Below are positions 35,717-47,200 of a DNA stretch of 64,000 nucleotides, in pieces (the first letter of the stretch is position 1; each line of letters opens with the position of its first letter). Both the position numbers and the translations under genes were made by a program. The DNA comes from Eumeta japonica (Eukaryota > Arthropoda > Insecta > Lepidoptera > Psychidae): the NCBI GenBank assembly GCA_005406025.1, contig BGZK01001186.1:62001-126000 (forward strand), written 5' to 3'. Below the pieces are notes generated by a model, which saw only the letters and a program-made list of their open reading frames with translations, was not told the origin of the DNA and ran no database searches.

Positions 35717-35797
35717 GCGCGCGATTGTGGTCTAGTGGACGGCGCGTCGCTTTCGAACAACAGGGTAAGGAGTTCGATCCCTTACCAGAGGCGAATT
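35717..35797 (+). repeat. tRNA-like sequence, probable SINE head
   Basis: An A box (TGGTCTAGTGG, 35728-35738) and a B box (AGTTCGATCCC, 35771-35781) stand at the spacing of a tRNA gene, with GTAAGG/CCTTAC pairing around the B box. The acceptor-stem ends do not pair, and the anticodon arm has a mismatch. It is therefore unlikely to be a working tRNA gene and more likely the promoter-bearing head of a tRNA-derived SINE. An A-rich stretch follows at about 35850. Confidence 0.5.
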
Positions 35798-37233
35798 AAT
35801 CGATATGCTTTTTAAGTTACAACGATCGTTAACGCACCCCCCCCTAAATTAGAAAAAAAAAGATTACACGATGGTGTACTCCTACTATGGGATCAACAGA
35901 AACTTCTTGCCGACAAGTCATTAGACTACATTGTCACAAACAGAGAAAAGGAGACGGTTCCTTATGTATGGCCTAGGAAGCTAGGGCCTCAATGTATAAT
36001 CTTGAATATTAACAAGTATTAATATATGTTTTAAATTCAATTATTACAACACTATCAATATGGTAGAAAAAAGGACCAAAATTCAAGTTATAATACTGGA
36101 AAAAAATGCAGATGATCAGATGGATGATTTTTTTAGATGGATGAAAAAGCATTACGCTACGTCGTGATGACATTGTTCAACTGCAAACATTGCCAAAATT
36201 GTGTTCTTTATAAATTTGGAAATCTTATTAAATTCTAATCTATATATGTATATGTATATATAAGTCGATGTGTGTATACACGTATGTATGTTCTCTATGT
36301 ACTCCGAAACAGCTGGACTGATTTAATGAAATTTTCAGGTTATCTTTAGATTGATCTAGAGGGTGATCCTGTGAAGTTTGGTAGCGATCGGCTCAACAGA
36401 TTTTTGTTTTATTCTTTTTGATTATATTATTAATGACATTTCTGCCGTTGCTCCGCTATTGTTGTCATAACACGCATTGTGTTCACACGTGCGTTGTATA
36501 TGTTTATTAGATTAATCTTTATATATAAAAATCCAATGACACGATGTTTGTCCACGATAAACACTTAAACAATCCAACCGATCTTCATGAAACTTGGTAT
36601 TTTTGTGTGATTTGGTCCAATTTTAGAGATAGGATAGTTTATATTCTGATAGGTGGCGTAGTTGTAAAGTACTTTTTTTCTAGTTTTTTCGTGGAATTAT
36701 TCATCATCATTTTTTTCTGATTTCTCATCAAAAAATCCCTACAATTTGTTTAGGACATATTGACAAAAATATCGCGTTCCAATTCACAATTCACGTTAAA
36801 TTTAAAATCATTACTATACTTTAAGACTTTGGTAGCGATATCAAATTTAAAACGGGACGGGGAACAGAATCCAGAGCCACGACTGGGTTCGAAATTGAAA
36901 ACAAGATTGGGGTCAAAATCGAGCGCCCAGATTTCCAATTATGTTAAATTTAAATCTTTACTTAAGCCATTCCAGATTGGCATGTCTAGAATGACTGTCG
37001 TTGACGACTTCGATTGCGTCAAAACTAAACTTTATAATAATTGTAGAATTGTTAGAGGTGTATGTATACTAATCATAAATTTTACTTAAATATTATCGAC
37101 AACACTTTTTACAAGCAACGTGATTGGCGTCATCACGCTCTGGTTTAGCCATAGGCAGTGCGTTTCCGAATCGAATATTCCATACATTTCTTTTTTTTTA
37201 TATCCGTGTAAAACAATTTTCAATATGTTCTAG

Positions 37234-37472
37234 ATCTGACTTATAAAATAATCACTATGAGTGGAAGTTCCAAATCGAAGTTGCTTCTTTTTCATGAGCA
37301 CACATTCTCTCAAGGGAAGAAAAACGTCTGGCGATGCTCGAAGAAAAACTTTGGATGCAGATGCAGGGTCAAGCTCAAAAACGGCCAAGTGCAATGCTAC
37401 GTGGACGACCATAATCACCCTGCACCGAAACTGTATATGACGAGAGACGGGTCATACATTAAAATGTCATGA
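37234..37472 (+). CDS. mod(mdg4): FLYWCH terminal exon V13 (WRC type)
   Basis: The acceptor is GTTCTAG at 37233 and the entry is phase 1 (G|AT). It encodes 79 residues: DLTYKIITMSGSSKSK, strand LLLFHEHTFS at 17-26, and VW33RC35-S-K-K. The ligands are C35, C42, H60 and H62 (C-x6-C-x17-H-x-H, one residue shorter than in most exons). A third Cys at 44 gives the run G-C-R-C-R-V, shared with V15 and V16, and C55 is extra. The usual I-P-S at 7-9 is replaced. The end is G-S-Y-I-K-M-S, one residue past the normal stop position. AATAAA lies at 37546-37551. It founds the small W-R-C subfamily. Confidence 0.9.
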
Positions 37473-39013
37473 ATACCATTGTAGACATTTTATGCAACCT
37501 GTTCTAGTAATAGAGACGGAAGTCTCTTTTATTTTTTGGACGTATAATAAATGTATTTTATTTTTATCTCCTACGAGTATTTATTCGTTTATCCTCATAA
37601 CATCGAATTTAACGCCAGCTCATTGAATTCATAAGAATTTCCTAATCTACACATCATAGAATGGAGATATACAAAAATATAGCGGGGACGAAACAAGACT
37701 TATGCGTGAGCAGCATTTTTATCTCGTAGATGTTTAACGAGTTCCTATTTATTCCGGCCAATTTCGGCAGTGGAATGTTGAGTATTTTTTTTTGTTCTAA
37801 CAAGAATTGGAATTTTTCTTTTTGAGAGTTCATTTGTCACGATTGCAATCTAAAAAAATCTATCGCGAACTTAATGAGCAAACAGTCAAATAACATTAGA
37901 CAAACTTACAAATTTGATTCTTTTAAAATTGGATTCAATAAGTAATTTAAAAGAACAGTTTAGGAACATTAAATAGGGTAATTTACTAATTTCTTATATT
38001 ATTGTATTTAAAGCTTTTTTATTTAAGTAATAGAGTAGTGGAAGCATTTTTTTGATAACTATGATAGCTCTTTTAAATTGCTTATTAGACAGAGAAAGTA
38101 TACTAATGCTTTTTACTTTCTTACTCAATGGATACTAACCCAGTGACGTCATTTTCTACTAGCACCATATAGAATAACGTTTTAACGAATTTTAATTTTG
38201 ATTTCACTTTTAGTTATCATGTCAAGTCAGCTTACATAATTCATAAACAAATATAATAGTTTAATATTATAAATATCGGTAACCTACCCTATTGTCCAGA
38301 TATAAGCTATTATATTTGTTAATTTTCTTTATTAATTTACAACGGCAATGACGATCTATCGTGTTTAATAGGACATTAAACATTCCTCACTAGACCTTAA
38401 ATTAACCCTAAATAAAAGGCACAGCTACAGAAATGCCGTGTCAGGACAAGGCGGAGAATCTGCGATTCACAAAATTGGTGGCAGATTTTTGGGTCATTCG
38501 ATACCAAACGGAAATTGTAATTCTTAGATGACATTAAGAATGAGATAGAGTCGTATTCGTAGATGGTTCGTACACTCAGGTTGAATGTATCGTACGAGAT
38601 ATTTATCTAATTTTTCATATTTTTATTACATATTTATTATTACATAATTTCACACAATATTGTTGAATAGATTCACAGTAAATAAAGCACAAGGGTTATG
38701 CGCTTAATTTTTTAAACATACACATTTAGAAGATAAAAGATGAATACAATCAAAACCGAACGATGATATATCGACCAATTTATTTATCATACAACAAAAT
38801 ATCTAGCCATAGTGTGCTTGAACATCAAACGATAATGATGATATAATTATTGACGAGATGTAAGATGGTAATGCATCCCTTCAACATGAATTTACGTAAC
38901 AAACTTTGATTTCGGCAAATATCGTTTCAATGGATAATGTAAATATTATTAAACAACACCCGCGATATCAAAAATTTCACCGATCTTAGAAACATTTCAT
39001 CGACATTTTATAG
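37473..39013. other. intron V13-V14
   Basis: AT-rich. Neither exon relics nor named repeats are recognised. Confidence 0.45.
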
Positions 39014-39262
39014 GTGTCATAGAATTGGTGTCGCGAAAGGGAGGTAAAATGCTCTACTACAAAGGCTACACGTATAGCAGGCATAAAGCGGTGCGCAAAC
39101 AGATGCTGTGGCGCTGGTTTTGCTCGTCGCACCACGCCAAAGGGCTGTCACGCGAACCTTTACACGAACGGGTCCAGCGAAGTGGTCAAAAGCGAGGTGG
39201 AACACATACACGCTCCGCCACAGTACCACATAACCTCCAGTGGTCGATTCGTTAAGTTGTAA
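39014..39262 (+). pseudogene. mod(mdg4): FLYWCH terminal exon V14, frameshifted
   Basis: The acceptor TTTATAG at 39013 and the phase-1 start (G|GT) are present. The front reads VIELVSRKGGKMLYYKGYTYS, then a longer linker and W-R-W-F-C-S. One extra base lies somewhere in 39125-39148. After it, the spliced frame leaves the finger and ends near 39255. In the other frame the family sequence continues: G-C-H-A, then E-H-I-H-A-P-P (the H-x-H), and a terminal G-R-F-V-K-L before TAA at 39260-39262. Eight bases separate the two stops. W-F-C instead of W-Y-C or W-R-C, the longer linker before it and a His after the second Cys make this the most divergent readable finger. An assembly or sequencing error is possible. 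Confidence 0.75.
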
Positions 39263-40083
39263 ATGAGAGTACATCTATACATACATATATAATTGTTTAT
39301 TTAAATTCAAATTTTTTGTATTTAGTTTTATTTACACATATGTGTGTAAAATGGAAATAATACCGTGTTTTTGGTAATGAACGTTTTATTTGTTATATTT
39401 CGAGTAATATTTTACTTGAAGAAGAATAAAATTATTTTTTATCAATTTTTTATGTCTTAAACTTTACATGTGCTTGTCCCAATCTCTATGGAAAATATTC
39501 AACCTACTAACCACTTTCTTTTATTACGGAACGGCCAAACGTGCATATACGTCACTGTACAATGAGCGATCACCGCCATCCATGAACGTCCGCATCATAG
39601 GAGAAATTTGTTGCCGTATCTTTCTTGAAGGTCGCAACGTAGTATTTATGTCGAACAACTGCTAATATGAGTTCTTTCATTGATTTCGGTCTACCCAGTC
39701 GATACTCATTTTTACGAAACTTTACTGTGGTATACCGCCACACGCTGACAACATAATGTGGAATTGTAAATTAATTAAAATAAAAATAAAAAAATTTAAA
39801 ACTATAATTCACTTGATTGTCACTGGTAGCGCGGTGGTGGAACTATATTTATTGTCCTGGAAGGCATAGGATCCGATACTAAATTATTTATAATTAAAAA
39901 AACGTACAAACGTAGAAATGTATCTATTATACTAAAAAAAGCTAATATCGTTTTTTTAAGCGACAAGTAAGCGACGATCCATATATATATGATGTTGACT
40001 CATTACATGTATATTAAAAATTCTAAATCTCTATGTGTATTTGATGAAATTTTCTAAAAATAAAACTATTTGGATTTCTTCAG
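39263..40083. other. intron V14-V15
   Basis: AT-rich with a slightly GC-richer patch at 39520-39620. Nothing is recognised. AATAAA at 39425-39430 could serve V14. The front of the open frame at 40035 is intron and ends at the V15 acceptor. Confidence 0.4.
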
Positions 40084-40310
40084 AGCATACTTATCAAACG
40101 GTCTACAACGGGAAGACGAATCTACTGCTGTTTAGAGATTACACCTTTTCCCAACAGAGCTTAAACTATTGGCGCTGTTCGAAGAAGGACTCTGGGTGCA
40201 AATGCACAGTGCGACTGAGGGATAACCGGATAACTAACTACGTGCATAATCATAATCATCCGCCGTCGAAATACATCCTCAAGAATGGATTTTACTTTAA
40301 AATAGCATAG
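40084..40310 (+). CDS. mod(mdg4): FLYWCH terminal exon V15 (WRC type)
   Basis: The acceptor is TTTCTTCAG at 40083, with phase 1 giving Glu (G|AG). It is the shortest intact member at 75 residues: EHTYQTVYNGKTN, strand LLLFRDYTFS at 14-23, and W30-R-C32-S-K-K. The ligands are C32, C39, H57 and H59, with an extra Cys at 41 (G-C-K-C-T-V) and an extra His at 55 (H-N-H-N-H). After the finger, P-P-S-K-Y-I-L lacks the common F/L-H, and the end is G-F-Y-F-K-I-A. It is very similar to V16, with which it shares V-x-N-G-K-T-N-L-L-L-F and L-N-Y-W-R-C-S-K-K, so the pair is a recent tandem duplication. Confidence 0.92.
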
Positions 40311-41347
40311 ATATGGACTGTCTTAATTTAGAAAGTATAAGATTATTTAAATAGCTATTTTTTTTTTGTACGGTATAATTATTTCACAGTTTAAGTATTG
40401 CGAACAATTGTCAATAATATCATAAATGAAACAACATGTAATTGTCGTTCTCGACCTATATTTTTTTATTAAAAATTGGAAATTACTTTTTATTTGCATT
40501 TAATTATTAAAGCGCCTAGTGGAGCTAACGATCTTGATTGATTAAGGCACACATAAAAATTAAAGAGGCATACGTCACCACTTGTCCGGATAGTATCAGA
40601 CAGTATTCGGCACTGGTATTTACAGGGCTTTAAAGCGATCATGTTAAAAGGATAAAACAAGATTTATGAAAAATCTAAATTTCTGATTTTCAAAAAAAAA
40701 AACTGTATTAAAATGAAATGTAACTTGAAATATTCTACAAATAAATATTGTATTTATTGAGTTTGTTTTAATACCATTTCGGATAACATAAACGTTTCCT
40801 TAGAGTGATTTTATGTTTTTTTTCTATGGAGTGAAATTAGCAATATCTTAAATAATAATATTTAAGCTGTTTAACGGTTGTTTATCTTATATATGTTTTC
40901 ATTATAAACAACACGTATAGCTCTACTATCCCCCTTAAAGGAGAACTCGTCGACGATTTCGTTTGTAATCAAAATTTTATTTCTTTAGTAGCTAAATTAT
41001 ATTCAAATGAATTTAAAGTAATATAATTAATTTAATTCTTCTCTAAGTATAAAATTTTTCCATCTGTCTACGTATATCGATTCAAATGACTATTTCAATT
41101 AAATAGTTTTATAACAGTATGACGTGTCTTTTGTTTAATTAAATAATTACCCAAAAGTGATATTGTTGTAAATGTTAAATAAGAATTGTTTCTTAAACTA
41201 TTCGTCTTATAGCGAACGATACAATTTATAGTAGAACTCGTACCTTATATATCAGAATGTTTATTATTTATATCATTAGGTTTCATAGTGTCTCTACCTT
41301 TAAATTATTATAGAACTTCGCAAAAATACAATCTTAATTTTTTTCAG
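40311..41347. other. intron V15-V16
   Basis: AT-rich. A segment at about 40530-40620 (TTAAGGCACACATAAAAATT, then CATACGTCACC) resembles sequence at 63.57-63.62 kb and is listed as a dispersed repeat. Confidence 0.4.
40530..40620. repeat. dispersed repeat, copy 1
   Basis: GATTAAGGCACACATAAAAA followed by GAGGCATACGTCACCACTTG matches, with substitutions, GAATTAAGGCACGCATGAAA followed by GAGGTTTACGTCACGAAACA at 63572-63625. The family is unknown. Confidence 0.45.
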
Positions 41348-41613
41348 TTCATGACTATCAAATAGTCACCAATGGAAAGACGAATTTATTACTGTTCAAA
41401 GATTATACTTTTTCACTACAAGGCCTGAATTACTGGCGATGCTCGAAGAAGAACTCCGGCTGCAGATGTACCATCAGACTGACAAATAGAAGAATATGCA
41501 ACTACAGGCACAACCATAACCATCCGCCGCCCAGGCATATTGTTAGGGATGGCTTTTATGTAAAAATATCTACAAATCTGAATATTAATCGTAGAAAGTG
41601 TAATAGTAGATAA
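41348..41613 (+). CDS. mod(mdg4): FLYWCH terminal exon V16 (WRC type)
   Basis: The acceptor is TTTTTCAG at 41347, and phase 1 gives Val (G|TT), the only Val in the array. It encodes 88 residues: VHDYQIVTNGKTN, strand LLLFKDYTFS at 14-23, and W30-R-C32-S-K-K. The ligands are C32, C39, H57 and H59, plus C41 and H55 as in V15. The finger ends G-F-Y-V-K-I at 69-74. A 14-residue basic tail (STNLNINRRKCNSR) then runs to TAA at 41611-41613. The reading frame carries no ATG near its front, so a start-codon search misses it. The acceptor and the domain define it. Confidence 0.9.
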
Positions 41614-43010
41614 TATTATAGGTCAAAGTGGATTAAAATAATTTTGAAAATGCAATTCTTTGCATGTATGATTAAGTTCTTTTCGACGTTCGTTAATGAC
41701 GCACAATGATCTTTGTGCGTCAGATATGTTTCAATTTCAATTTTATATAGTAGTAGTTGAAGGGTAAGCGGTTGAGTCTATCACATTCCGACCAAAAGAT
41801 ATCTAACGGTTTTAAATCCTGCACCACGGGGTACCGACGAATGAGGTACCGACGAATGAATCCTTTTAATTTAGGTCAAATCGATCGCTCAAAGCCTTCA
41901 ATCAATCAAAAACAGCTTTATTTCCTAGGTAATAAAAATCACATTTGAAATACGTAAATAACGTTTGTTTTCGACATTAACATTACCACCCATTCCAATT
42001 ACTGAATTCACCTTGAAAAGAATGGGCAAGAAACCCAATGGCTGCTTTTTTTTACTCATCGATAAAAAGTATTGAAGTCGGTTCTGGATGTTATCATAGC
42101 AGTAGTAAAAACGGTCTATAGTAGACCCCTACTTCTACTGAGCCATCGTGGGGCGCACGAGGTCCAAGCTTTTCAATCTGAAGTGAAAATATTGAAGAGG
42201 GGGTTGCCTCAACGGTATATAAGCGACAAAAACGCGACCTAACAAATAAAAAATTCAAGTTCTAAGCTATAGTATTGATTTATATAAAAAAAAGGCAATT
42301 TATATGTTATTCGTATGGAAATTTCGTATATTATAAACTATTTGCAGGAGTTTAATAACGAGCGTACAAATATTCAGACGCTAAAGAATCATCTTGTGTT
42401 GCTTGTGCGCTTGCAAAAACAAATCTATATTGAAATAAAATCAATGCTGATAAGAAATATTCTAGTCTTACGATATTGTTGTTTTATATAAATGTTATTA
42501 AAAAAAATAAAGACAATCAATATGTAAGGCCAGTGAAAAACAATCAGTGTGACAAAATTTGAAACTACATAAATTTTGTTTTATTAAACATCTTTTAAGA
42601 TTGTTCATAGTAAATCATACTTCCGTTTTTAAAGCAATTACCGTGATAGAACTGGTCACAATACGTGTGTAAGAATAAGAACTTTGAAATGCTCTATAAA
42701 ATTGTTTCAAAAATTATATTTGTACTCTGTTCGTTACACTCTTTTCGAAGATACCCCACAAGTTTAATAACTACGGAAAAAATAAATAAAAACTCAAACA
42801 TGTTCTCTTAAATAAAAAAAAAGAATATGAATTCTGTTTCTGAGTTAAGGTTTTATGCATTATTTACATATTATTCGTACAATCTAATTTCCTGCTTTAT
42901 CCTGCAATCAGAAGATTCTAACATTTAGATGGGCGGACGGCGTTGCCACAACGGTAAAGTTGCGATCTCAACAGTACGTGGCCACTTATATGTACAATTC
43001 TGGATTCTAG
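41614..43010. other. intron V16-V17
   Basis: AT-rich. It includes a 15-bp tandem duplication GGTACCGACGAATGA at 41830-41859 and a GC-richer patch at 42120-42240. The open frame at 41757-41948 crosses the duplication and is not supported. Confidence 0.4.
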
Positions 43011-43252
43011 GAAAGGACTACGTACTCGTGCCGTCGAGTAAGAAGAATTCGAACAAGAAACTGCTCGTATATAAGAAGTTCATGTTCTCACAATACAGCA
43101 GCAGGATCTGGTATTGCTCCAAGCGGGCGAAAGGGTGCAAAGCCGCCGTCTACATGGACAAGGACGACAAGGTGGACCACTGCAACGAGATGCACACCCA
43201 CCCGCCGCCCATGTTCCACGTAACGAAGACCGGCCAATACGTTAGGATATAA
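43011..43252 (+). CDS. mod(mdg4): FLYWCH terminal exon V17
   Basis: The acceptor is GATTCTAG at 43010, with phase 1 giving Gly (G|GA). It encodes 80 residues: GKDYVLVPSSKKNSNKK, strand LLVYKKFMFS at 18-27, and IW34YC36-S-K-R. The ligands are C36, C43, H62 and H64 (C-x6-C-x18-H-x-H). The M-F-S replaces the usual T/S-F-S. The tail T-G-Q-Y-V-R-I precedes TAA. An open frame extends upstream to 42929, but that part is intron and has no similarity. AATAAA at 43414-43419 may end the transcript. It is the first of the V17-V26 block, which is marked by Y-V-L-V/I-P, L-L-I/V-Y-K-G and the run G-C-K-A. Confidence 0.92.
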
Positions 43253-43683
43253 AATTGTTATATGAAAATTGGATGTACGCAGACGTGTAGTGTTATTTTT
43301 GGTACACTTACAATGCGAGAAAAAGACTATACCCAATTAAAATGGTATAACTTTCACATTATTCCGTTGTAAACCTACAACTTACATGGTGTTATAAATA
43401 CTAGCTACCATTAAATAAAATAGTTACACTAAATCAGAATACAATTTTAAAGGAATGGATAGGGAATATTTTAAAAGTGAAGGAATATTTGTGATTTTTT
43501 GGAGCTCGAAAACATTCAGTTAAGCGTTCCCACTGCATGCTCTGCAACACGAAGCGTTAAAGAGATTGATTTAAAGTTGTTCCAAAGTTTCGCTCTAATG
43601 TTACTAATTTGACAAGTTTCAACAGTTCAGCCTCTTTTTTGGATTGTCAAAACTATTATTAATCGTATATAATTTAATAAACT

Positions 43684-44310
43684 ACTAGCTTGCACCCGCG
43701 GTTCCGCCCGCGTGAACATCGAATAAATTCTTTCGTCTTTTATATAGACTGATCACGCTATCAACTATAGTCCCGATATTGTTCCTTCTTTCCACTTCAG
43801 TCCTGTCTCCGCTTTTGATTCCCATCTGGTACCGACCTAGACTTCGGTTCAAAATATACATAATTAATCAGTGGCTCTGTCCGCGTGGACATACAACGAA
43901 TTTCTCATCTTTCATTTTAATCAATAACGTTATCAACCATGATACCTATCTCGGTCCCATTATTGAATTCATAACAGGAGGACCCTTAGTAATGTGCTAT
44001 TTTTTAATAGGAAACAATCTAAGGAACTTTTGATGCTGATCCCGGTCCTGATCACGATTTCGGTCCCCAATTGAATGTTGAATTTGAATATCGGTTTATT
44101 ATTGATGTTACCAATAACCAATCGGCATAAAGCATTCGTTATAAGTCAAGAGCAAAAGCTAGTACATTTATAAATTATGGCCTATACGTTATTTTGATGT
44201 AAGAACTATATTACTGTAAAGTTTCAGCTGATTCTGTTCAACTGTTGAAACTTGATTGAGTAACAAACATACAGACTTTCACATTTATAATATTAGTAGG
44301 ATTTAAAAAT
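43684..44310 (+). repeat. interspersed repeat, CCCGCGGTTCCGCCCGCG type
   Basis: It starts ACTAGCTTGCACCCGCGGTT, has repeated GGTCCC/GATTCC low-complexity blocks in the middle, and ends near AGTAACAAACATACAGACTT and TCACATTTATAATATTAGTA. This combination is widespread in arthropod genomes. It is non-coding here. The reverse-oriented copy at 22.3-22.96 kb has the same two ends. Confidence 0.65.
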
Positions 44311-44394
44311 ACTGATGATCCTAGCCAAGCAATAAAATACAGTCAACACATTGATTCATTACTACTGGAATGTAATAATCTTTGATATTTATTT

Positions 44395-44670
44395 AAGGGC
44401 TTCAATGCGAGCGAAGCCGCGGGTAAGAACTAGTTAAATATATACTTACTGGAATTCTAGATGGCCTTGAAGTTGCTAAATTTCAAATTTTTTACAAACA
44501 ATCATACCTGCCAAAATAATTTTTTTCCCTCCCTATAAAAATTATAAAAAGTATTCTATATCCTTTCTAATACCCTTGAAAATATGTGTACAAAGTTTTA
44601 TGATGATCGGTTGAGTAGTTTCTGCGTGAAAGTGTAACAAACAAACTTACATTCACATTTAAAATTTTAG
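44395..44670. repeat. second interspersed repeat fragment
   Basis: GCGAGCGAAGCCGCGGGTAA with AACTAGTT at the left, and CAAAGTTTTATGATGATCGG followed by GAGTAGTTTCTGCGTGAAAG and ACAAACAAACTTACATTCAC at the right. Both are typical of short interspersed arthropod repeats. Confidence 0.55.
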
Positions 44671-46044
44671 AATAATGTGTTGATTTTAAAATAAATATTT
44701 TGTTAAAAATTTAGACCTGTCATTTATTTTATATTTATCTTTACGTATTCCTTTAAAAACACCATTTTTATTTCCAAAACATTGTGGTTTTGTATTCAAG
44801 TCTTTTTAATTTAGTTCTTCTTAATGAAAAACTGGAGTCGAACAATCTCAAAATGTAAAATATATCATACTTTTTTGTTTTGTATGTATCTGTTTTACCT
44901 TCAGTTTGAAACATTACTAATCTCTGATATATACTAAGGAATTCTGTTTTTGTATATATATATTCGTAGATTAATTACGTATAATTCTACGGAAGAAAGG
45001 TTTTGTTTAATATATAGTAATCCTAGAATCTTAATAGAATTGATTAAAACCTATTATTTCACTTACTTAGGTACAATGAATGCACGTATGAGGTGCGCTT
45101 TTTTGGCTTTGTGTAATGTTCCACCATTCAAGTTTTCGAACTTATTTTTTTTTTCATTTCGTTACTCTTAGATAAAAAAAAGAAAACAGTTCTAGCTGAA
45201 TCTTACTACCAATAAATCAGTTTCTACCGGAATCAATTTTGATTTCCAAATTTAAAACATTCGACTCAGACTTTCTAATTTGAGTCCATATAAAAATAAT
45301 CCTGGAAAAACAACTCATACAGTTTCATTTGCTGATGTTGAAATTTGAACGAATCGACCGATCTAAGTCAGTTTTGTACAATTAAACGGCATTCATCTGA
45401 TTCTGGAGATTATGTGTACAATGATGGACAAAATCTATCAAAAAATTTTGGAATTATTTAAAAAAAAATTAAAAAAATTATAATAATTATTATTTCTGAT
45501 CATATCTTTTCCACGAATCAACCCATCGAGCTCAGCTGCACCGCATTCCACAAAGTTTTCTAAATTCTAGAACTGTTCCGAAGTCTAGAAATTTGGAAAT
45601 TGATCGGTAAAGTGGTTTCGGAAATTAGGAAGAAATAAAAAAAAGATAAAAAAAAATTTTCTTTTCATAATATGATTAATTGTTTTCTCGATTCGCATTG
45701 TGTCTTTCCGAATTTGCTCCGAAATTCTGAAAATCAAACAGAAAACAAATACTTCTTATGAAAATTTTAAATTTTCTCCGTAGAAATTTGAAAAGAATGG
45801 TCATTTTGTGTGGGATTTTTTTAAAATAGACACTTATGTGCAACAACGAATATTTTTTTTTATTTACTGCTTAAAACTTGCATTCAGTTCAGAAATGCTA
45901 ATAAATTTCTCAAGCTGGAAGGACTATCATTCTTTTATTCACTGATTGCCTCTATGATAATATTGATTTTTTTTGTTAATTTAATTTAATGTAAATTTTA
46001 ATCTACATTTTTTACTGACTGTGTTCTTTATTTATTGGTTTTAG

Positions 46045-46286
46045 GAGCACACTACGTACTTCTGCCGTCTAAAATAAAGAATTCAAAGAGAAATTCCCTC
46101 ATATACAAAGGTTATTCGTTTTCCCAGTACAATACGAGTATTTGGTATTGTTCGAAAAGGCCGTCGGGCTGTAAGGCGTCAGTGCGCATGCGCATCGATG
46201 GACAGATCTACTACTCTAACGAAAATCACACACATCCTCCGCCCGTCTTTCACGTAACTAAAGATGGTGAATATGTGAAATTGTAA
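46045..46286 (+). CDS. mod(mdg4): FLYWCH terminal exon V18
   Basis: The acceptor is GGTTTTAG at 46044, with phase 1 giving Gly (G|GA). It encodes 80 residues: GAHYVLLPSKIKNSKRN, strand SLIYKGYSFS at 18-27, and IW34YC36-S-K-R. The ligands are C36, C43, H62 and H64. The segment between the second Cys and H-x-H contains V-R-M-R-I-D and is more basic than in V17. The tail D-G-E-Y-V-K-L precedes TAA. AATAAA at 46329-46334 is about 45 bp after the stop. It is nearest to V17, with which it shares the longer linker (N-S-K/N) before the strand that V19-V26 lack. Confidence 0.93.
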
Positions 46287-46970
46287 AAGTTCTGCGATGT
46301 AACTAATAATATTCTTCTTGTAACGTCTAATAAACTCATATAAATAATAACATGATGTAAATATATCCCTAAGTATTTCTTTCCTACTTACTTTTATTTA
46401 TTTTTTTTTTTTAAAGGAAGATAATAGATATCAAAAATTTTATTCTTGTTAATTGAAAAAGCCTTATTTATAATTTATATGAAACTGCAAAAATGTCCTT
46501 TGTCCGATTGCCCTTTTCTTTTCTTTTATAATTTAAATTTAAATTTTGTTTTAATCTTTTCCAAATAATTAGTCCAAACTTTAATTACAAAAAAAAAAAT
46601 ATACATTTATGAAGTTGACGGAGCCTTAAATGTTCATTTTTAACGTGACAGCAAAATCCGTTTGTTTTTATATTTATTTAAAATATTATGATTTTACAGC
46701 AGTACATTACATTCGAATCGGTACTGAATGGATTTTGAGCACCGCTGAATTGATCAATAAGTTTCCAACGTAAGTCAAAACGAAAGTTCGATTGTGTTTC
46801 GGAGAGCACGTTAAACGTGCCTGTATGTTGTCACCACATTGGCGACAACAATCATTATAGGGGTCCCCAGACCCTCATCGGGCTGGCGTGGATGACCCGA
46901 TGTCTAGACTCCTCGATTTGAAACAAAAACGTTTGACGCCTTTTTTAATGTCTCTGTTTTCCGATTTCAG
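46287..46970. other. intron V18-V19
   Basis: AT-rich to 46720, then a GC-richer stretch (about 46730-46900) containing GGAGAGCACGTTAAACGTGC. This resembles the 3' part of a lepidopteran LINE. No coding is retained. Confidence 0.45.
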
Positions 46971-47200
46971 ACACAAACTACATACTCGTGCCCACCAGAA
47001 AGAAGAACCTGCTAGTTTTCAGAGGGCACACTTTTTCGCATTCCAAAACGAAGTCCTGGTATTGCTCGAAGCGAACATCCGGCTGCAAGGCTGCAGTCTA
47101 CCTGAACAACGACAACAGGATTGAAAACTACAGGGACTCCCACACGCATCCACCGCCCCGGTTTTATATAACGAAGAACGGCGACTACGTGAAGATATAA
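46971..47200 (+). CDS. mod(mdg4): FLYWCH terminal exon V19
   Basis: The acceptor is CCGATTTCAG at 46970 and the entry is phase 1 (G|AC). It encodes 76 residues: DTNYILVPTRKKN, strand LLVFRGHTFS at 14-23, and SW30YC32-S-K-R. The ligands are C32, C39, H58 and H60 (H-T-H-P-P-P). The tail K-N-G-D-Y-V-K-I precedes TAA. AATAAA is at 47299-47304. The open frame that overlaps it in another register (from 46888) has no family similarity and is a shadow. The front D-T-N-Y is shared with the decayed V24, suggesting that V24 came from this type. Confidence 0.93.

Larger units (their letters stand above)
35277..37233. other. intron V12-V13
   Basis: Rich in repeats: SINE-tail copy D in reverse (about 35350-35640), a tRNA-like SINE head (35717-35797), and repeat sequence with GAAACAGCTGGACTGATTT and CCAACCGATCTTCATGAAAC blocks at 36240-36680. 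A D/E/F-rich low-complexity segment at 36750-37080 is related to the interspersed repeats at 22.4 and 43.7 kb. No exon is found here. Confidence 0.45.
43253..46044. other. intron V17-V18
   Basis: Dominated by two interspersed repeats (43684-44310 and about 44395-44670). A further repeat-like AT-rich stretch at 45.2-45.8 kb contains GAAGTCTAGAAATTTGGAAA. The open frames at 43779-44033 and 44950-45171 are repeat-internal or chance frames. Confidence 0.45.

Noticed and set aside
35717..35797. Working tRNA gene
   Set aside because: A and B boxes are present, but the acceptor stem does not pair and the anticodon arm is imperfect. Kept only as a SINE-like head.
42929..43010. Upstream in-frame ATG extension of V17
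   Set aside because: The part before the GATTCTAG acceptor has no similarity to other members. The phase-1 acceptor explains the exon start as in all others; the same applies to the extensions at 14682, 25768, 40035 and 55262.
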